A stretch of DNA of 64,000 nucleotides from Hymenopus coronatus (Eukaryota; Arthropoda; Insecta; Mantodea; Hymenopodidae), in NCBI GenBank assembly GCA_030762935.1, contig CM060895.1, positions 79,368,001 through 79,432,000 on the forward strand, given 5' to 3'. Each line of letters opens with the position of its first letter. Position 1 is the stretch's first letter. This document shows, piece after piece, positions 11,331 through 22,589 of this stretch. The translations under genes and the position numbers were made by a program. The notes under the pieces were generated by a model. The model was not told where the DNA came from, searched no databases, and saw nothing but the letters and a program-made list of their open reading frames with translations.

Positions 11331-11724
11331 TAATTTACAAGTTAGAATGATTCACCAATAGTATTTATGTATAACGATGTTTTAAAAATTATATAATTAG
11401 AAAATGTAAAATATATGTGGTTTTTACTTCCTCTGTTTTTTTTTTCTTTCTTGGAAGTACCCTTTACTAAAAAATTACAATAAAATAAAAGCATCTGCGC
11501 CCAATTTTCTCTTAGTTACATGACATTCCGGATGTACTTTTTCTTTAGTGCGAACATGCCTACAGATACTTCAGCTTCGGCGAGAATTAATGTACCTTCA
11601 GTAATCAACTGATTAATGAATGGAAGATAGACCTAAATGTCTGACTTTTCAATTTAAAACTATATAATATTTTTCCGGCAAATAAATGACTATGTGTGAG
11701 AAACACGACACATTTTGTCTTTAC
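11331..11724. other. unassigned AT-rich spacer
   Basis: No repeat shared with the rest of the window and no open frame of note. Confidence 0.35.
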
Positions 11725-12426
11725 TATAAAAATCTGATGTGCTACACTCACATGACTTTCCCTAGCTGTTCTACAAAAACAGTTCTTACAAACTATTACT
11801 TTTCTTTCTACACCATGCTAATCGAGATAAACATTAGTAGAGTCATTATTACTTAGTTCCTTATAAGTAGAAGGAAACTAAATGTATGCACTATGCTAAA
11901 GCGATAGTCAAAGCCATTATCATTGAAATTTCCTCCTTTGTTTATCAAGAAATAAAACAAAAGAAACACTGGCGACTTTCTATCTGAGAAAAGATTAAGT
12001 GTGTTAAAATTAATAGCAATTGCAATGGGATATCACGCAAACGATTACCTCTACGAAAAAAACGTACATGAAAAATTATGTGCTTTAACAACATTAAATT
12101 TTTTGTGTGATGTAAGCTTTTGTCTATCTCTTACGGCCTACCAGTTATGCAAAGTGAAGCAAAGTTCATCCAGAATAAAGAGGTCTTCAGAGACAATTTC
12201 CAGAAAATTCAAAATATATATATATTTCATTTGCCATTAACATATCTGAAACATAAGGCATTTTAAACAAAACTCGTCAGGACCATTTTGGAGAAACTAA
12301 AAATATTCTAACGGGTATTGGGGGTGAAGCATTTTTGAAAATTTTTATGTCACATCCTTGGAAGATATTGTACTTAAATGCAAATTAGATGTTTAACCGA
12401 CTTTTCGTTTCTGAAGATTACTGGCC

Positions 12427-12461
<35 letters not shown>

Positions 12462-12615
12462 CAGGGACTTTTTTTTATAAAAGCTCTTTTCGATTCAGAG
12501 GATCTCAAAATATTTGTTTCCAGTGACATCTTGGTATTGAATCTTTGGGTGGAATACAATGCCTTCTCTATGCACTATATGAATTTGTACATGCTGCTAG
12601 AGAAAGTAGACATTT
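11725..12615 (+). repeat. R1 copy, near full length (CTAGC subtype at both ends)
   Basis: The head reads CTTTCCCTAGCTGTTCTAC and the tail reads CATGCTGCTAGAGAAAGT. A CAGA microsatellite stands at the internal position, and the GGGGGTGAAG block is slightly shortened. Confidence 0.85.
12426..12464. repeat. (CAGA)n microsatellite in R1
   Basis: About nine CAGA units. Confidence 0.95.
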
Positions 12616-12830
12616 ATATTGTACCTCGATATGTGAATGTTCTTTTCTAAGTCTAGGGGAGGTGAAGTAAGATGAAATGCAAGGTAACTGTTAGCGAAGG
12701 GTAGGAGGGGTAAAGCCAACGCACGTGTACTTTACAGGGTATTTAATGTCGTTACAAGATGCAAACCTTCCCTTCCCGTCTCTAAATATCTTTTGCTTAC
12801 GAATCCAGGAAAGTGTTAAAACACATAGTA

Positions 12831-12860
12831 ATTATTATTATTATTATTATTATTATTATT
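12831..12860. repeat. (ATT)n microsatellite
   Basis: Ten ATT units directly before the fold-back element at 12872. A second TTA run lies at its other edge (13242-13264). Confidence 0.95.
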
Positions 12861-12871
12861 GATTTAATCGT

Positions 12872-13242
12872 TTTTTCACACAAGCAGGAGTGTGTAGGAC
12901 AGGAGTTGGATAGGTAGAGTCAGACTGAAAAATCCAATGCCATAGCCGGGATTTGAATCACGGATCTCCTAGTCTCTATCCGGTTGCACTACCACTGAGT
13001 TAGCATGTCAGCATGCTGGCATAGCTTTAATTTCTCAACTGACTCGTATGTTTCCCGACAAACTACAAGGGTATCTCAAATTATTTTGAGATGATATACC
13101 TTATGGTGTCTTATAATGCAAGTACTTTAAATCCCAGGATTCTTAGTATAGCCAACTAGAGCAACCGGCTAGAGACCGGGAGATCCATGGTTCAAATCCC
13201 GATTATAGCATTGAATTTTTCATTCTGACTACCTTTCCAGTT
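12872..13242. mobile_element. fold-back element with tRNA-like segments at both ends (family D)
   Basis: On the minus strand, 12940-13010 reads ACTCAGTGGTAGTGCAACCGG, then GATCCGTGATTCAAATCCCGG: an A-box and a B-box-like pair. On the plus strand, 13150-13210 repeats CAACCGGCTAGAGACCGG and GGTTCAAATCCCGATTATAGC, then the same flank TTTTTCATTCTGACTACC. The arms are about 100 bp and point outwards around a 140-bp centre. The edges touch ATT/TTA microsatellites. Pol III-type boxes are seen; transcription is an inference. Confidence 0.7.
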
Positions 13243-13264
13243 TTATTATTATTATTATTATTAT
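13242..13264. repeat. (TTA)n microsatellite
   Basis: Right edge of the family D element. Confidence 0.9.
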
Positions 13265-13832
13265 GAATCTTCAGTTAGTACATTTTTTCAGAAAGGCTAA
13301 TTTGAGAACAGTGAAGAATAAATGAGTGGATTTTGAAATTCACAACAATCCAGAAGTAGTATGTGAAGCTAAAAAATAAATTACTTATATTGTATGGAAA
13401 AGTGCTGGCTCAGCTACTCCTTGAAATTCACAATTTTAGCCCGAACATTCATTTATATAGGCATTCAATGAAATTATTTACTCTGGCTGTAATTTATCTT
13501 AAATTGTTTTAAAATTTTAATTTTACGCACAGAAACAACTTGATTAGCCTAGGCCTTTTAGTAATATAACGAAGTTACACAAGTAGTAAAAGCAGGCTTA
13601 TCATCTTGGGACAAACAATAAGGTGACTACACCACCATAACATAAACCGGTTCACTTCTGCCTACTGAGTTATATATGCATGTACACACGTGCACTAGCT
13701 AACAGGTAACCAAAATGCTGATGGGAACCTTTATGATTTTGGGACAAAAATGTCTAATAAATTATTGATACACACAAACGAGTAAGCAAATTTACTCTAC
13801 ACGTAAGCAAATTTACTCTTCGACAAACTGTC
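13265..13832. other. unassigned AT-rich spacer
   Basis: A short tandem of CACGTAAGCAAATTTACTCT-like units occurs near 13783-13820. No gene seen. Confidence 0.4.
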
Positions 13833-14503
13833 CTTAAAAACCAGATGTAATCCATTCACACGACTTTATCTAGGTATTCTACTAACAATTTCTCTTACAA
13901 AAGATTCTTTTATTTATGTTATACAAATCAAGAATTTTGGTCTTGTTACTTGTTTCTTTGTAATTAGATGGGAAATAAGGGAATACACCAGGCAAAAGTG
14001 ATAGTCAAATCTTTTACAATGCGCTTAATATGTGAAAGAATTGAAATTTGGCCATCTTTGATTGCTAGAAGTTTGAAAAAAATTTAAGTACCTTAAAACT
14101 GAAAGCAACAACTCGGACTAACGCTTTACTCTACAAAAAATAAATATGGCAAAAATTGTGTGTTTTAACGAGTTCTACATCTTTTGTGCAGCAAAATTGT
14201 TTTAAAAAATTTGTCCATCTCTTACGGCCCTCTAGAATGAGGTGGTTTTCAGATGTTATTCCCAGAAAATGTCATGTATACATTTTGTTTGTCAAGAAAA
14301 TATCTTAAACATATAGCATTTTAATAAAAATCGCAAGAGTCATTTTTGAGTAAATAAAAATTTTCGAAAAATGTTACACGTAAAATGAAGTTGGGGTGGG
14401 GGATTTTCTTGAAAATCTTTGTGTCGGACCGTTGGAAAATATTGACTTAAATAACAAGTTTACTATTTAACCGCCTTTTTGGTTTTTGAGGTATGCTGCC
14501 TCC

Positions 14504-14546
<43 letters not shown>

Positions 14547-14708
14547 ACGCATGGACATGTTTCTAAAATAGCTTTTGTTTGGATTCAGAGGATCTTAGCG
14601 CATGTATTTCTGGTGAAATTTCGTAATCAAATTTTTGGGTGGAATCCAATACCTTCTCACCTCTAGCACATATGTACAATACATTGTGCACATGTGCTAG
14701 AGAAAATG
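13833..14708 (+). repeat. R1 copy, near full length (CTAG subtype)
   Basis: The head is ACCAGATGTAATCCATTCAC. The tail hairpin has arms CTCTAGCACAT and ATGTGCTAGAG around TGTACAATACATTG: both arms differ from the usual type, yet still pair. Confidence 0.85.
14506..14550. repeat. (CA)n microsatellite in R1
   Basis: CA run with one AA break at the fixed R1 position. Confidence 0.95.
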
Positions 14709-14718
14709 TTTATTCTTC

Positions 14719-14928
14719 TTAACGTTTGCAGATGCTTCGTGTAATATATGTCTTCTCAGCCATCCTAAGAATAAAATTTTGAAGTCTTCTCTGAAGAGGT
14801 TCTAATACTTGGAGAATTTCCTCACGTTTACCTCCTTCAATGCTCTTGCTACCTCTCTGAGCCAGTCCAACTGCACTCTCCCTGAAGCCTGGATATCGAT
14901 CTCCAGAAGTCGAAGGAGGGGCATTAAA
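14719..14928 (-). CDS. unrecognised coding-like open segment, possible exon or transposon relic
   Basis: A 69-codon frame without a start codon, opening after a TGA at 14929-14931 and ending in TAA at 14719. Its composition is protein-like and unlike the surrounding repeats: a Gly/Ser/Arg-rich first half, then a Glu/Leu/Arg-rich stretch (R-E-E-I-L-Q-V-L-E-P-L-Q-R-R-L-Q) that could form a helix. A second frame on the same strand is also open over much of this segment (to about 15033) and is equally rich in charged and Leu residues, so the true frame is unsure. I recognise no domain. Possible readings are a terminal exon, a decayed transposon ORF or chance. Confidence 0.3.
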   Translation of the reverse strand, partial: FNAPPSTSGDRYPGFRESAVGLAQRGSKSIEGGKREEILQVLEPLQRRLQNFILRMAEKTYITRSICKR

Positions 14929-15137
14929 TCAACAATGAATTCCTTTATAACAAAGACCTCGGTAATGAGCTGAACACCTGAATGTTTGTCTAAGAAATTC
15001 AGCTTCCCTCGTTTGCAACCAAGTCACTTTTACATATTCGATAACTACACTTTATGATTAAGAAATCAAGTTTTGATGCGTTATATTCACATGCATTTTT
15101 CTACACATTATTTAATTAGAGTATTTACTTAAATGTA

Positions 15138-15766
15138 TTACTTTCTCTACGCATATACGTGTGTATAGAAGAGTATCGTAATACACCCAAAAATTCGATA
15201 CCGAGATTCCACCAGAAATGCATATTTTGGGTCCCCGTGAATCCAAGAAAAAAACATTTTTGAAAAAGGTTCGTGTAAATGCAAATGTACACGAGTGTGT
15301 TTGTCTGTGGATAGCATAGCACAAAAAAGAAACTACTCTTTACGTGGAAAAGCTTTCAAAAATGTTGATTTTCTCAAAAATGGCTAACGATTTGGATTAA
15401 AATCTCTTGTATTTAAGATATTTACATGGCAAATAAAATGTATATCTTAAACTTTCTGGGGATAGATTTAAAGATCTCTTTATTCTGGCTAGTTTTTATT
15501 GAATTTTGCATAACTAGTAAACCATAGGAGATAGACAAAAAATGTAGATCACGATAATACACAATTTATGCCAAACGTTTTTCGTGGAGTTCGCCGTCTT
15601 CAGGTAATTCCTTGTTATTGCTTACAAGGAAGCAAGCAGTAAAACCATTTCTGCTAATGTTTATCTCGATTAACATGAAGTAGGTAGAACAATAGGTTTT
15701 TAAGAGATATTTGTTGCAGAGATGTAGAGCACGTTATGTGAATGGAACACACAAGATGTTTTATGT
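15138..15766 (-). repeat. R1 copy with internal deletions
   Basis: Starts at TTACTTTCTCTACGC and ends at GGAACACACAAGATG. The palindrome block AAATACCAA/TTGGTATTT and about 100 bp near the head are missing. A short head stub in the other orientation precedes it at about 15070-15110. Confidence 0.8.
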
Positions 15767-15974
15767 GTGCAGGTTTATAGGATATTTAAGAAGCGAGGAC
15801 ACAGCCATTGCACGGCCAGCTGCAGAAGACGATACAAAAGCCCCGTGCGAATTGCTTGCTGTGGAACAATACTCCTCAATCATCGCTTACCATGCATTTG
15901 GAGAAACCTTGTTTTTATCCGAAAGATATAGCTTTAGAGGTAGTTTAAGAAATTTGAATATATTAATATATTTT
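15767..15974. other. short unique segment with an open frame
   Basis: An open plus-strand frame runs through here (15711-15995) and has an acidic, Ala-rich stretch (S-E-D-T-A-I-A-R-P-A-A-E-D-D-T-K). Its start lies in the R1 head and its end in the R1 tail, so as drawn it is not a gene. The middle could be a scrap of coding DNA; no family recognised. Confidence 0.25.
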
Positions 15975-15994
15975 TACTTTCTCTACACGTGCTA
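15975..15994 (-). repeat. R1 tail end, left of an insertion
   Basis: TACTTTCTCTACACGTGCTA is the tail terminus of the copy that resumes at 16614. The last 15 bases are duplicated there. Confidence 0.8.
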
Positions 15995-16613
15995 AAAATA
16001 AAATAAAATAAAATCTGTAATACAACATCCTGGCATCTTGTTCCCTATACCAGGACGTATATTGCAAACTTTATAATTTATTTCCCACTTTTAAATTACT
16101 ATTATTAAGCATTATTTTACAGATAATACTTATATACTAATAACTCAATTTAAACAAAAACAAATTAATATAAACTGAAATAAAATAAATTCCAATCATA
16201 AAACAACTTTCACTAACACTAAATTATCTATTATTAATTACTGGAATCCAGTAACACAAATAACTGGTAACCAGCTATTTACCCATAAAACTGTGCTCTA
16301 GATTATTAAGATAAATGAAAAACTAATCCTATACTATTGATATCCAGCAGAATATGCACTGGTAACCAGCGCAACTAAATAATTATATTATACAATAATT
16401 TCTTTACATTGTAGTAAACTATAGTAAATTGTCTTTTACTTCCTTTGGCTAATTTCTGTTACTAATTATACCTAATATTTTACATCATCATTACACTAAA
16501 CTCACTGTATTTAACTTTCTAACACTATTTAGCACTTCACTAACACTTCCTCCTCAACGTCATCTCCCCTTGCCTCGTACTGTCCACCGCCAGAAGCCCA
16601 TAATTTTATTTTA
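15995..16613. mobile_element. 619-bp insertion with a 15-bp direct repeat, G-poor on the plus strand
   Basis: Flanked by TCTCTACACGTGCTA (15980-15994) and TCTCTACACGTACTA (16614-16628), one mismatch apart, so it inserted into an R1 tail. It starts with AAAATAAAATAAAATAAAAT and ends with its rough complement ATTTTATTTTA. The plus strand is poor in G. Three ACTGG..CCAG palindromes (for example ACTGGTAACCAG) lie near 16240-16370. The family is unknown. The long duplication argues for a target-primed retroelement or a conversion event rather than a TA-type DNA transposon. Confidence 0.65.
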
Positions 16614-17024
16614 TCTCTACACGTACTATGTACATAGTGTATAGAGAAGATATTGCATTCCACCCAAAAATTCGATACCGAGGTTTCACCGGTAATACAC
16701 GTTTTAGGGTCCCCTGCGTCCAAAAGAAAGCATTTTTAGAGAAAGGTGTAAGTCCGTGAACACGAATACTCAAGAACGAAAAGTCGGTAAAATACAAAAC
16801 TTGGTATTTAGGTTTAGTATCTTTTAGGGATGCGACACGAAGAAGAAATGGCTCTAATGATTGTGATTAAAATACCGCAAATTAAAGATATTTATATTGC
16901 AAATAAAATTCACATCTTGAATTTTCTAAATAGCCTCTAAAGACCTCGTTATTCTGAATGCATTTTGCGTAATTGGTAAACCATAAGAGATAGACAAAAA
17001 CATACTAAACAAAAAATGTAGATT
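16614..17024 (-). repeat. R1 copy, right of the insertion, head missing
   Basis: The tail palindrome with TACTATGTACATAGTGTA is at 16623-16640. Body blocks run to CAAAAAATGTAGATT, with a small deletion between ACACGAAG and AAGAAATGGC. Confidence 0.8.
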
Positions 17025-17079
17025 ATCTTTCCTATCCTTTATCATTTATTAGCTGTTCTACAAACTATTCTTACGAAAG

Positions 17080-17826
17080 CCTTCTCTAGCAGATGTAGAA
17101 TTAGGGAATTATTGTATTCTACCCAAAATTTCGAAGTCGAAATACCAACGAAAATATTTTTGAAGTCGCCTAAATCCAAAATAGGCAAAAGGTTTCTCCA
17201 AATGTCCAGCGGTGATTGGAGTATTATCATCCACGCGCACGCGCACGCGCACGCTCACGCACGCCCCCCACACATACACACACATACATACATAAACACA
17301 CCCACACTATGACACGCGGTAAACTTGCAACAAATTAAAACACGAATATCCATACACAAATACACACACGCGAAACCTCTACCGAAACTGGCTTTTACAT
17401 TTACATATTCAAACATTTTATTTTCTCAAAATATATAACAATTTTGATTAAAATTCTAATTTTATGAGATATTTTCATGACATATGCATATTTTTAATTT
17501 TCTGGGATTAGCCTCTGAATGACGTTTGTGTAACTGGTGAGTCGTAAGAAATAGACAAAATCTCAATACACAAAAATATGAATCTCGTAAAACACACAAT
17601 TTATGGTAGATATATAAGTAGATACTTTTTTCGGAATTAACCTTTTCCGAGATGTTCCTTCCATCTTTTCTCCATCTTTCTTTGTTTTTACTACTGAAAA
17701 AAGAGAGCTAATACCAATGAAATCAGGTAGCGACTAGCTCTTAAAAAATGTTGACTGCACCTTTAGCATAGTGTACTCTTATTTCCCTTCTGCTTACAAA
17801 GAAAGAAGCAATTAACAATTTCTGTT
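17080..17826 (-). repeat. R1 copy, strongly diverged
   Basis: CCCAAAATTTCGAAGTCGAAATACC marks the tail side. The body blocks can be followed to TTCCCTTCTGCTTAC, and the head end is replaced by the tail of the next copy. Large CG-containing microsatellites replace the CA block. Confidence 0.7.
17231..17310. repeat. (CGCGCA)n followed by (CA)n/(CATA)n
   Basis: An unusual CpG-rich microsatellite at 17231-17263, then a C-rich bridge and CACATA units. Confidence 0.9.
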
Positions 17827-18696
17827 TACTGCTTCCTCTATACGTACTATGTACATAATATCTAGAGAAGGTATTTTATTAAACCCAAAATTTTGATATT
17901 GAGATTTCACCGGAAATACATGTTTTGAGACCACCTGAATCCAAAAAAAAAAATTTTTAGAATGATGTGCGTGTGTGCGCCTGTCTGTATGTATGTGTGT
18001 GTGTCTGTGGGCAGCATAGCTCAAAACTGAAAAGACCGTTAAATATCAAATTTGGTATTTAAGTTTGGTATCTTGTAAGGATGCGACACGGAGATTTTCA
18101 ATAAAATCCCCCCCACACCCAACTACCCTTTACATGGAACTTTTTTCGAACACTTTGATTTTCTCAAAAATGGCTCTAACGATTTTGATTAAAATATCGT
18201 ATATTAAAGATATTTTCCTGACCAATAATATGTATCTCTGAAGACTACTTTATTCTGGATGAATTTTACGGAATTTTGCATAACTGCTAAACCGTAAGAG
18301 ATAGACAAAAACTTGTCACACAAAAGTGTAGAGCACTTTAAAACACAAATTTAAGTTACAATTTTTTTCGTAGAGTCGATCGTTTTAGAGATATTCCTTA
18401 TTTTTGGTTTCAGCTTTAAAAAACATAATTTTATCATACAGGAATGTATCAACTCCTGCCCATACAAACAAAGGGACTTCAGTCACATAGCAACCAGCTT
18501 TTAACTATCACTTTAACCTGCGGTACTCCCTGATTTCGCTTCTACTTATAAGGAATCAAGTAATAAGACAATTTCTGTTATTCTCGATTACCATTAAGTA
18601 AATCGTTAAAAAAAAATCGTTAACTTTTTAACAATAATTTGTTGCAGAGCTGCAGAGAAAGTCATGTGAATGGAACCATCACATTTTTAAAAATAA
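17827..18696 (-). repeat. R1 copy, full length
   Basis: The tail GCTTCCTCTATACG with TACTATGTACATAATA opens it. The head ends in CATGTGAATGGAACCATCAC at about 18690. Confidence 0.85.
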
Positions 18697-18855
18697 GTTG
18701 TCACAGAGAAGTAGAGAAAGTAATGGGAATGGAACATATCCGATTTTTTTAATCTCAATTAGCACGTATTAGTTAAAAAGAGGTATTTTTTAAGAATAGC
18801 TACACCAAAATAGGTAGTGAAAGTCACGTGAACGTAACATAAGATTTTTTATACT
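18697..18855 (-). repeat. two successive R1 head stubs
   Basis: Near 18705-18752 and 18780-18855 the head sequence (GAGAAAGTAATGGGAATGGAACA, then GAAAGTCACGTGAACGTAACAT) is repeated after the complete head of the previous copy. This gives three consecutive heads in one orientation. Confidence 0.75.
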
Positions 18856-19019
18856 TCATTTTAATCGAGGAAAACCTTTACAGAAATAGCTACACTACTC
18901 ATTCCATTATGGATACATAAAAGAATAGCGATAATTAAACGTTTAATAACTGGACGCTTTAGAAAGTCATACTAGTTTCTCTCCATTGTATGTAAATACT
19001 GGACATCGGTAGGTCTTTA

Positions 19020-19550
19020 AAAAGAAATGAAAAAGTATTGATCAATAAGAATAATAGTGACGGTATTTTGGAAATGATTAATGCCACAGAAAATGTAATT
19101 TTGAATAAAGTCTTTACTTTAAAATACTCTACATTACTAATTTTACAAGAGCATACATACTTTCTTCCAAATGAAGAGGCTATTTTTAGAAAAATCAAGA
19201 TCTACATTCTATTTTTCATGTAAATATTTAATCGTTTGGGCTTTTGATCAAAAGTGTTATAGCTATTTTTGAGAAAATAAAAGATTTAGGAAATTGTTCC
19301 ATATAAAGGATAATTAGGCATGGGGTGATTTTCATAGAAATCGTGTCACATTTTTGGAATATATTGAAATTAAATACCAAGTTTGATATTTAAGCGACAT
19401 TTCGGTTTTCAGATACACTATACAGATACTCGGGGCTTTTTTGTAACATTTTTCAGGATTCCTCAAAATATATTTCTGGTGAAATCTTGGTATATAATTT
19501 CAGATGGAATACAGTATTACTCCTGAAAACAGTATTTACTAGAGAAATTA
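19020..19550 (+). repeat. R1 copy, head missing, diverged
   Basis: Recognisable from the AAGTATTGATCAATAAGAATA block through GAAGAGGCTATTTTTAGAAAA and TTAAATACCAAGTTTGATATTT to a decayed tail at ACTAGAGAAATTA. Confidence 0.75.
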
Positions 19551-19645
19551 TAAGACAATATAAGATATACATGAAAATATATGATACTTTGTAAAGAAAC
19601 GCATGTGGTTCTCACCGAAGGTTTCTTTATTTACAAGGTCTGCAT

Positions 19646-20480
19646 ATTTTTACTTTCTCTACACGTACTATATGCATAGTGTACAGAGAAGGTATTGCAT
19701 TACACCTAAAACCTCTATACCGAGTTTTCATCGGAAATATATGTTTTACGGTCCCCTGTATAAAAAAAAGGAATTTTTGTAAAAATATCTGTTTGTGTAT
19801 CCGTGTGTCTGTGAACTCAAAATCTAAAAGTCGGTAAAATACCAAAATTGTTATTTAAATGGGATAAGAAAAGACAAATCCTCCTACATCAAGCCACCCT
19901 TTACACTGAAACAAAAATCGAAAATGTCGATTTTCTTAAAAGTGGCCAACTATTTTGATTAAAATACCGAATATTAAAGATATTTATATGGTAAATAAAA
20001 TCTTTAACTTGAATTTTATGGGAATAGCCTCTAAAGACCTCTTTATTCTGAATGATTTTTGCTGAATTTTGCGTAACTGGTAAACTGTAATAGATAGACA
20101 AAAGCTTACTATACCAAAAATATATATCACGTTAAAACACACAATTTATGCCATATATGTTTCTTTTCATAGACTTGACTATTTCTAAGATATTGCTTGT
20201 TATTTGTTTCAGATATAAAATACTTAAGCTTTTCTCATACGGAAAGTTGCATACTTCTGGCCCTACATAGAAGCGGATTTCAACCAAATCGCAATTTTTA
20301 CTATCACTTTTGTCTTGTGTATTCCCTTATATCCTTTCTTCTTACAAGGAAGCAAGTAAGTAATTAGCACAGTTTCTGTCAATGTTTACCTCAATTATCA
20401 GAAGAATGTGTTTTTTAGCACATATTTATTACAGCGATGTGAAGAAATTCACGTGAATGGAACACATCAGATTTTTAAAG
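19646..20480 (-). repeat. R1 copy, full length
   Basis: Tail TTTTTACTTTCTCTACACG, head CACGTGAATGGAACACATCA. The GATGCGACACGAAGATTTTC block is partly deleted. Confidence 0.85.
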
Positions 20481-20924
20481 ATGTCGGGTTATTTTAAGAT
20501 AAGAGAATCGCTCAGAAAGTGATCTGCAATATTTTGAAGTCAACTATAGACACCTTACTTGTTCGGCTCCTTTAAACGCCTAAGGGAACCAGAGAGCAGA
20601 TATGAGATATAACTTATAGGAAATACTTCTATTGTTATTACGACAGCGACATGGTTCAGCACTTGAGGAGACTGGGGCAAAGCCCTTCCGAAAGGGATGG
20701 AGATAAGATAAGTGAGTGATGCCCCCACTCTTCAGATATCAGGCAAGAGAACACTCCAAACCAATTTAATTATTATGTACTGCTATGATTAGGGTTTCGA
20801 TGTAAATACTTTGATTGGACAAAGGAACATGAGAAATGAAATTATATATATTTGGTTTTTTAATCATCAATCCTTGGATAAGTTTACAGCGATTCTCCAT
20901 TTTGATCTTCTCTCCATTATTGTT
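20481..20924. other. unassigned spacer
   Basis: Contains CCCTTCCGAAAGGGATGG near 20680-20700, a short palindrome reminiscent of the CTTCCCTTCCGAAGGAAG body motif of the SINE-like family at 28062, but too short to assign. Confidence 0.35.
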
Positions 20925-21450
20925 TACCTTCTCTACATAGTATATAGGTAGAGCATATCTATAATACTGAGATTTATCGGGAAATACATGTTTTAGAGTC
21001 CTCTGAATCCAATTTTCAGAAAAAGGTTTGTGTGTGTGTCTGTTAATAGCATACATAAAAAATGAAAAGTCGGTCATATACCAAACTTTGTATTTATGTT
21101 CAGTATCTTCCAAAATTGCGACACAATGATCTTCAGGAAAATCCACCCGCATTCAACTACACTTTACATGGAACTTTTTTGAACATTTTGACTGTCTCTG
21201 AAATGGCTGTACGATTTTTTATTAAAATACCATAGTTTAAGACATTCTTAGTACAAACGAGATATATATCCGGATGAGTTTTTCATAAATGTAAGAGATT
21301 GGCAAAAACTTACTTCACAAAAATGTAGATTTCATTAAACTACAGAATTTACGCCTTATACGTTTTTACTAAAGAGTTGACCGTTACCGAGATGTTTAAC
21401 TGATTTCAATTTTAAATTATGCAATTTTTCCTCAAACGGGATAGCCTTTT
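20925..21450 (-). repeat. R1 copy, head third missing
   Basis: The tail hairpin is shortened to CTCTACATAGTATATAGGTAGAG; the body runs to the TTTCCTCAAACGGGA block. Confidence 0.8.
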
Positions 21451-21661
21451 GTTTCATCTGTTTTGCTGTACTGCAAAACGAATCATTCTAACTAATGTTA
21501 TAATGTGTTGTATTTTCCTGTAGTACTATATTTTAAATGCTATTTTTCTTATTTCATATTTTAGTATTGTCCAAGCTTTGTATCAATATATCATGTTCCA
21601 TATATGTATTTACAACAGATCCTTCCTAAATTTTAAACCAATGTTATTAGATGTAAAATAC

Positions 21662-22225
21662 TATTACTTTCTCTAGTATTTATGAGCAATGTACATAGTA
21701 AGAGAGAAGATATTGTAACCCAATTCTATTCAAAGATTTTACCGAATTTAAGATAAAAAAAACTGTATAGAAAAAGGTCCATGTGTGTGTCCAAGCGTTG
21801 CTGTGAATAGCATATTTCAAAAACGAAAAATGTTTCAAATACCTAACTTAGTATTTATGTTATTGTCTTCTAAAGATGCCACAGAAGATATTCAGAAACT
21901 CCCCCCTCAACATTCTCCAAACTTCTCTTTACAGGGAAAGAACTTTGAAAATTTGGTTTTTCTAAAAAATAGCTAACAATTTTGATTGCAACACCGTATA
22001 TTAAATATTTTTACATAACAAATGACATGTATATTTGAATTTTCTGGGAATATCCTCTGAAGACCTTTTCATTCTGGATGAATTTTGGACAACTAGTAAA
22101 TCGTAAGAGATAGACTGAAAATTAATACAGAAATGATGTAAATCTTATTAAAACACACAATTTGTGACATAAAATGTTTTTTTATAGAGTTGACCATTTC
22201 GTTCCTTTTCCATACCGTTTTAAAG
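21662..22225 (-). repeat. R1 copy, head third missing
   Basis: Tail ATTACTTTCTCTAG; the microsatellite is nearly absent (TGTGTGTCC only); body to TATAGAGTTGACCATTTCG. Confidence 0.8.
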
Positions 22226-22589
22226 TGCAAGTAAATCATTAGGATTTTACTTACATATTGCTTAAATTACAACAATTTCAGCTGATTTTATTATTGCAAT
22301 ACTTTCAGTTTAGTCGTTCAAAATCTAATAAATATAATTAGTACCAAATATATTATTATTAGCATCATTATTTTATCCCTTTTAAGATATACTGCAATTT
22401 TTTCTATCTGAAAGCCTAACTTTTCGAAGTTAAATTTTTAATTTTTTTTTTTGAACAGGATTTCTCAATCACCCGCTGCACCCCTCTCTTATAGAAATCC
22501 TGGATCCGCCCTTTTGTATGATACAGTGCCACAAAAGTTTCCTTTCAGATGCTAAATAAAACTAACATGATTTCATTATTACGATCCAT
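22226..22589. other. unassigned AT-rich spacer
   Basis: No recognised repeat or gene. A poly-T tract lies at about 22440-22452. Confidence 0.35.

Noticed and set aside
15711..15995. 94-codon ORF
   Set aside because: Begins in an R1 head and ends in an R1 tail, so it is a chimera; only the middle 60 codons could be original.
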